Assembly (NCBI GenBank): GCA_025642075.2
Contig: JAODUO010000863.1
Coordinates: 1 to 64,000, forward strand
Length of the DNA stretch: 64,000 bases
Direction of reading: 5' to 3'
Source of the DNA: Ridgeia piscesae
Lineage: Eukaryota > Annelida > Polychaeta > Sabellida > Siboglinidae
Below, piece by piece: positions 62,857 through 64,000 of this stretch (position 1 is the first letter of the stretch; each line of letters opens with the position of its first letter). Both the position numbers and the translations under genes were made by a program. The notes beneath the pieces are model-generated. The model did no database searches. It was not told the DNA's origin and saw nothing but the letters and a program-made list of their open reading frames with translations.

Positions 62857-64000
62857 CTACAAACACATACAGAAATCATTGAAGATTAATTGATGCAGGC
62901 CTCATGTGGGCCAAATCAACCATTTGGGTAACCAGTGTAATTGGGTGAGTGTGGGATGAACCTCTCATCTTTCTACTGTGAAATCTCACTTGTAACATGT
63001 ATTGAGCGCAGGTGATTGAGTGGACGTGCAATTATTTCAAATTGCATATTCTAACCAGGAAATGGTTGTCATAGTTATTAATTTATAACTAGGGATTAGT
63101 AATGCTGCGCTCCATGAAAAAAACATTCTTCAGATGGTAAGTTTACACCAGCTGGTGAACTGGAAAGTTCACCAGCTCATCCAGTTTACCACTGGTGAAC
63201 TTATGCAACAGGTCACGTCGCCTTAGGGGTCACGACTTGGTAGTCACGGTAGACACGAGTGATGAGGTGATTGAACGCAGCATTATTCTTGTATCGGGTT
63301 TAGGAAGTTCGACTTAAGTATTCTCTTGATAGTATGGTGAGAACCCAATAAGTGATCATGTCAGTTTTGGGGCGCACAGCTTATCTAGACGTCTACTATT
63401 ATAAAATACGAACGCCTATAAAATATGGGTTTAGCAGTCAGGGTTCGATCCTACCGTGTTAATAACCTATGCCTGGTTGATTGATTACCCTGAAGGCTGG
63501 GCTACTGTAACATGCTGCATTATGCAATACACACACTCTAACCATAACCTAACCCTAGATCGGAGTCCAACTCAGATAGGCTCTCTCGTCAGATATGGCA
63601 TTCGAAGTCATGCCCAGGCCATGCCCCGGGGCTGGGTCTCACACACAGTGACAAGGCGGCAAACTAACAACAACACTAATCTCATATTCTAACAGTTTGC
63701 TCTGGATTTATGAAGTTGTAGCTTGCATTCTAAGACATTTAACAATCTGGGTACCACCAGGGCTATCCGTTTTGGAGAACGTCGAACGGTAAACTTACAA
63801 CACAGAACACACGCCGACAACGATATTTCGCCTGATACAGCAATATTATTGTTCGATTTTTCTCAATCGTAACGCCAGGTGGCGCGCGAACGCAACTTTT
63901 TTCAGGGGATAGATCACAACTTTACTTTCTGGTTACGTGGTCCGTGTATAATTATGCAGTCTGTTCGCAAATTTTAAAACGAAAACAATACTATTTGCCC
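62857..64000 (-). other. upstream region of the minus-strand gene
   Basis: No coding exon recognised. On the minus strand a good donor, GTGTT|GTAAGT, ends a GC-richer stretch at about 63799-63900 that could be a 5' UTR exon, with the promoter at the window edge. A short inverted repeat of ACTTTCCAGTTCACCAG-like sequence lies near 63150-63200. Confidence 0.35.

Overview
This is nuclear DNA of an intron-rich animal. The genes are split into many short exons with GT-AG junctions. Introns and spacers are AT-rich and full of microsatellites, minisatellites and transposable-element remains. No prokaryotic operon structure is present. The repeat content (a Ginger1-type transposase with a Ulp1 tail, piggyBac-like TTAA elements, tRNA-derived SINEs, CR1/L2-like LINE ends) suits a marine invertebrate, perhaps a mollusc or other lophotrochozoan. 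The taxon is an inference and is not proven by the window.

Layout. Bases 1-5065 and about 10614-15656 are two near-identical copies (offset about 10.59 kb) of a gene-poor segment. This is either a 10.6-kb tandem duplication cut by the left window edge or an uncollapsed haplotype. Between them (5066-10613) lies a decayed, intron-containing Ginger1-like transposase whose linker has grown into an 18-bp minisatellite. Part of the duplicated segment recurs inverted at 17062-17695.

Three host genes follow. (1) 18909-33925, plus strand: an RPRD2-type CTD-interaction protein, 9 coding exons, predicted 921 aa. (2) 36443-56987, plus strand: cytosolic threonyl-tRNA synthetase, 20 coding exons, predicted 724 aa, with the main editing and catalytic motifs present. 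(3) 62848-59443, minus strand: an unrecognised acidic, serine-rich protein, 4 coding exons, predicted 398 aa if the start is right.

The most unusual structure is in the threonyl-tRNA synthetase gene. At six exon boundaries the splice site itself, with a few exon bases and a few intron bases, is the unit of a tandem array. These are acceptors of exons 5, 7, 14 and 20 and donors of exons 11 and 13, with 6 to about 32 copies each. The exon 11 array has a 45-bp unit that keeps the reading frame open for about ten units. The introns also hold antisense LINE fragments, a 1.1-kb TTAA-flanked piggyBac-like element and a 109-bp near-perfect hairpin.

All exon boundaries were read by eye. Reading frame was carried through every junction of the three host genes and it closes without a stop. 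Similarity claims rest on recognising the protein families; no database was searched.
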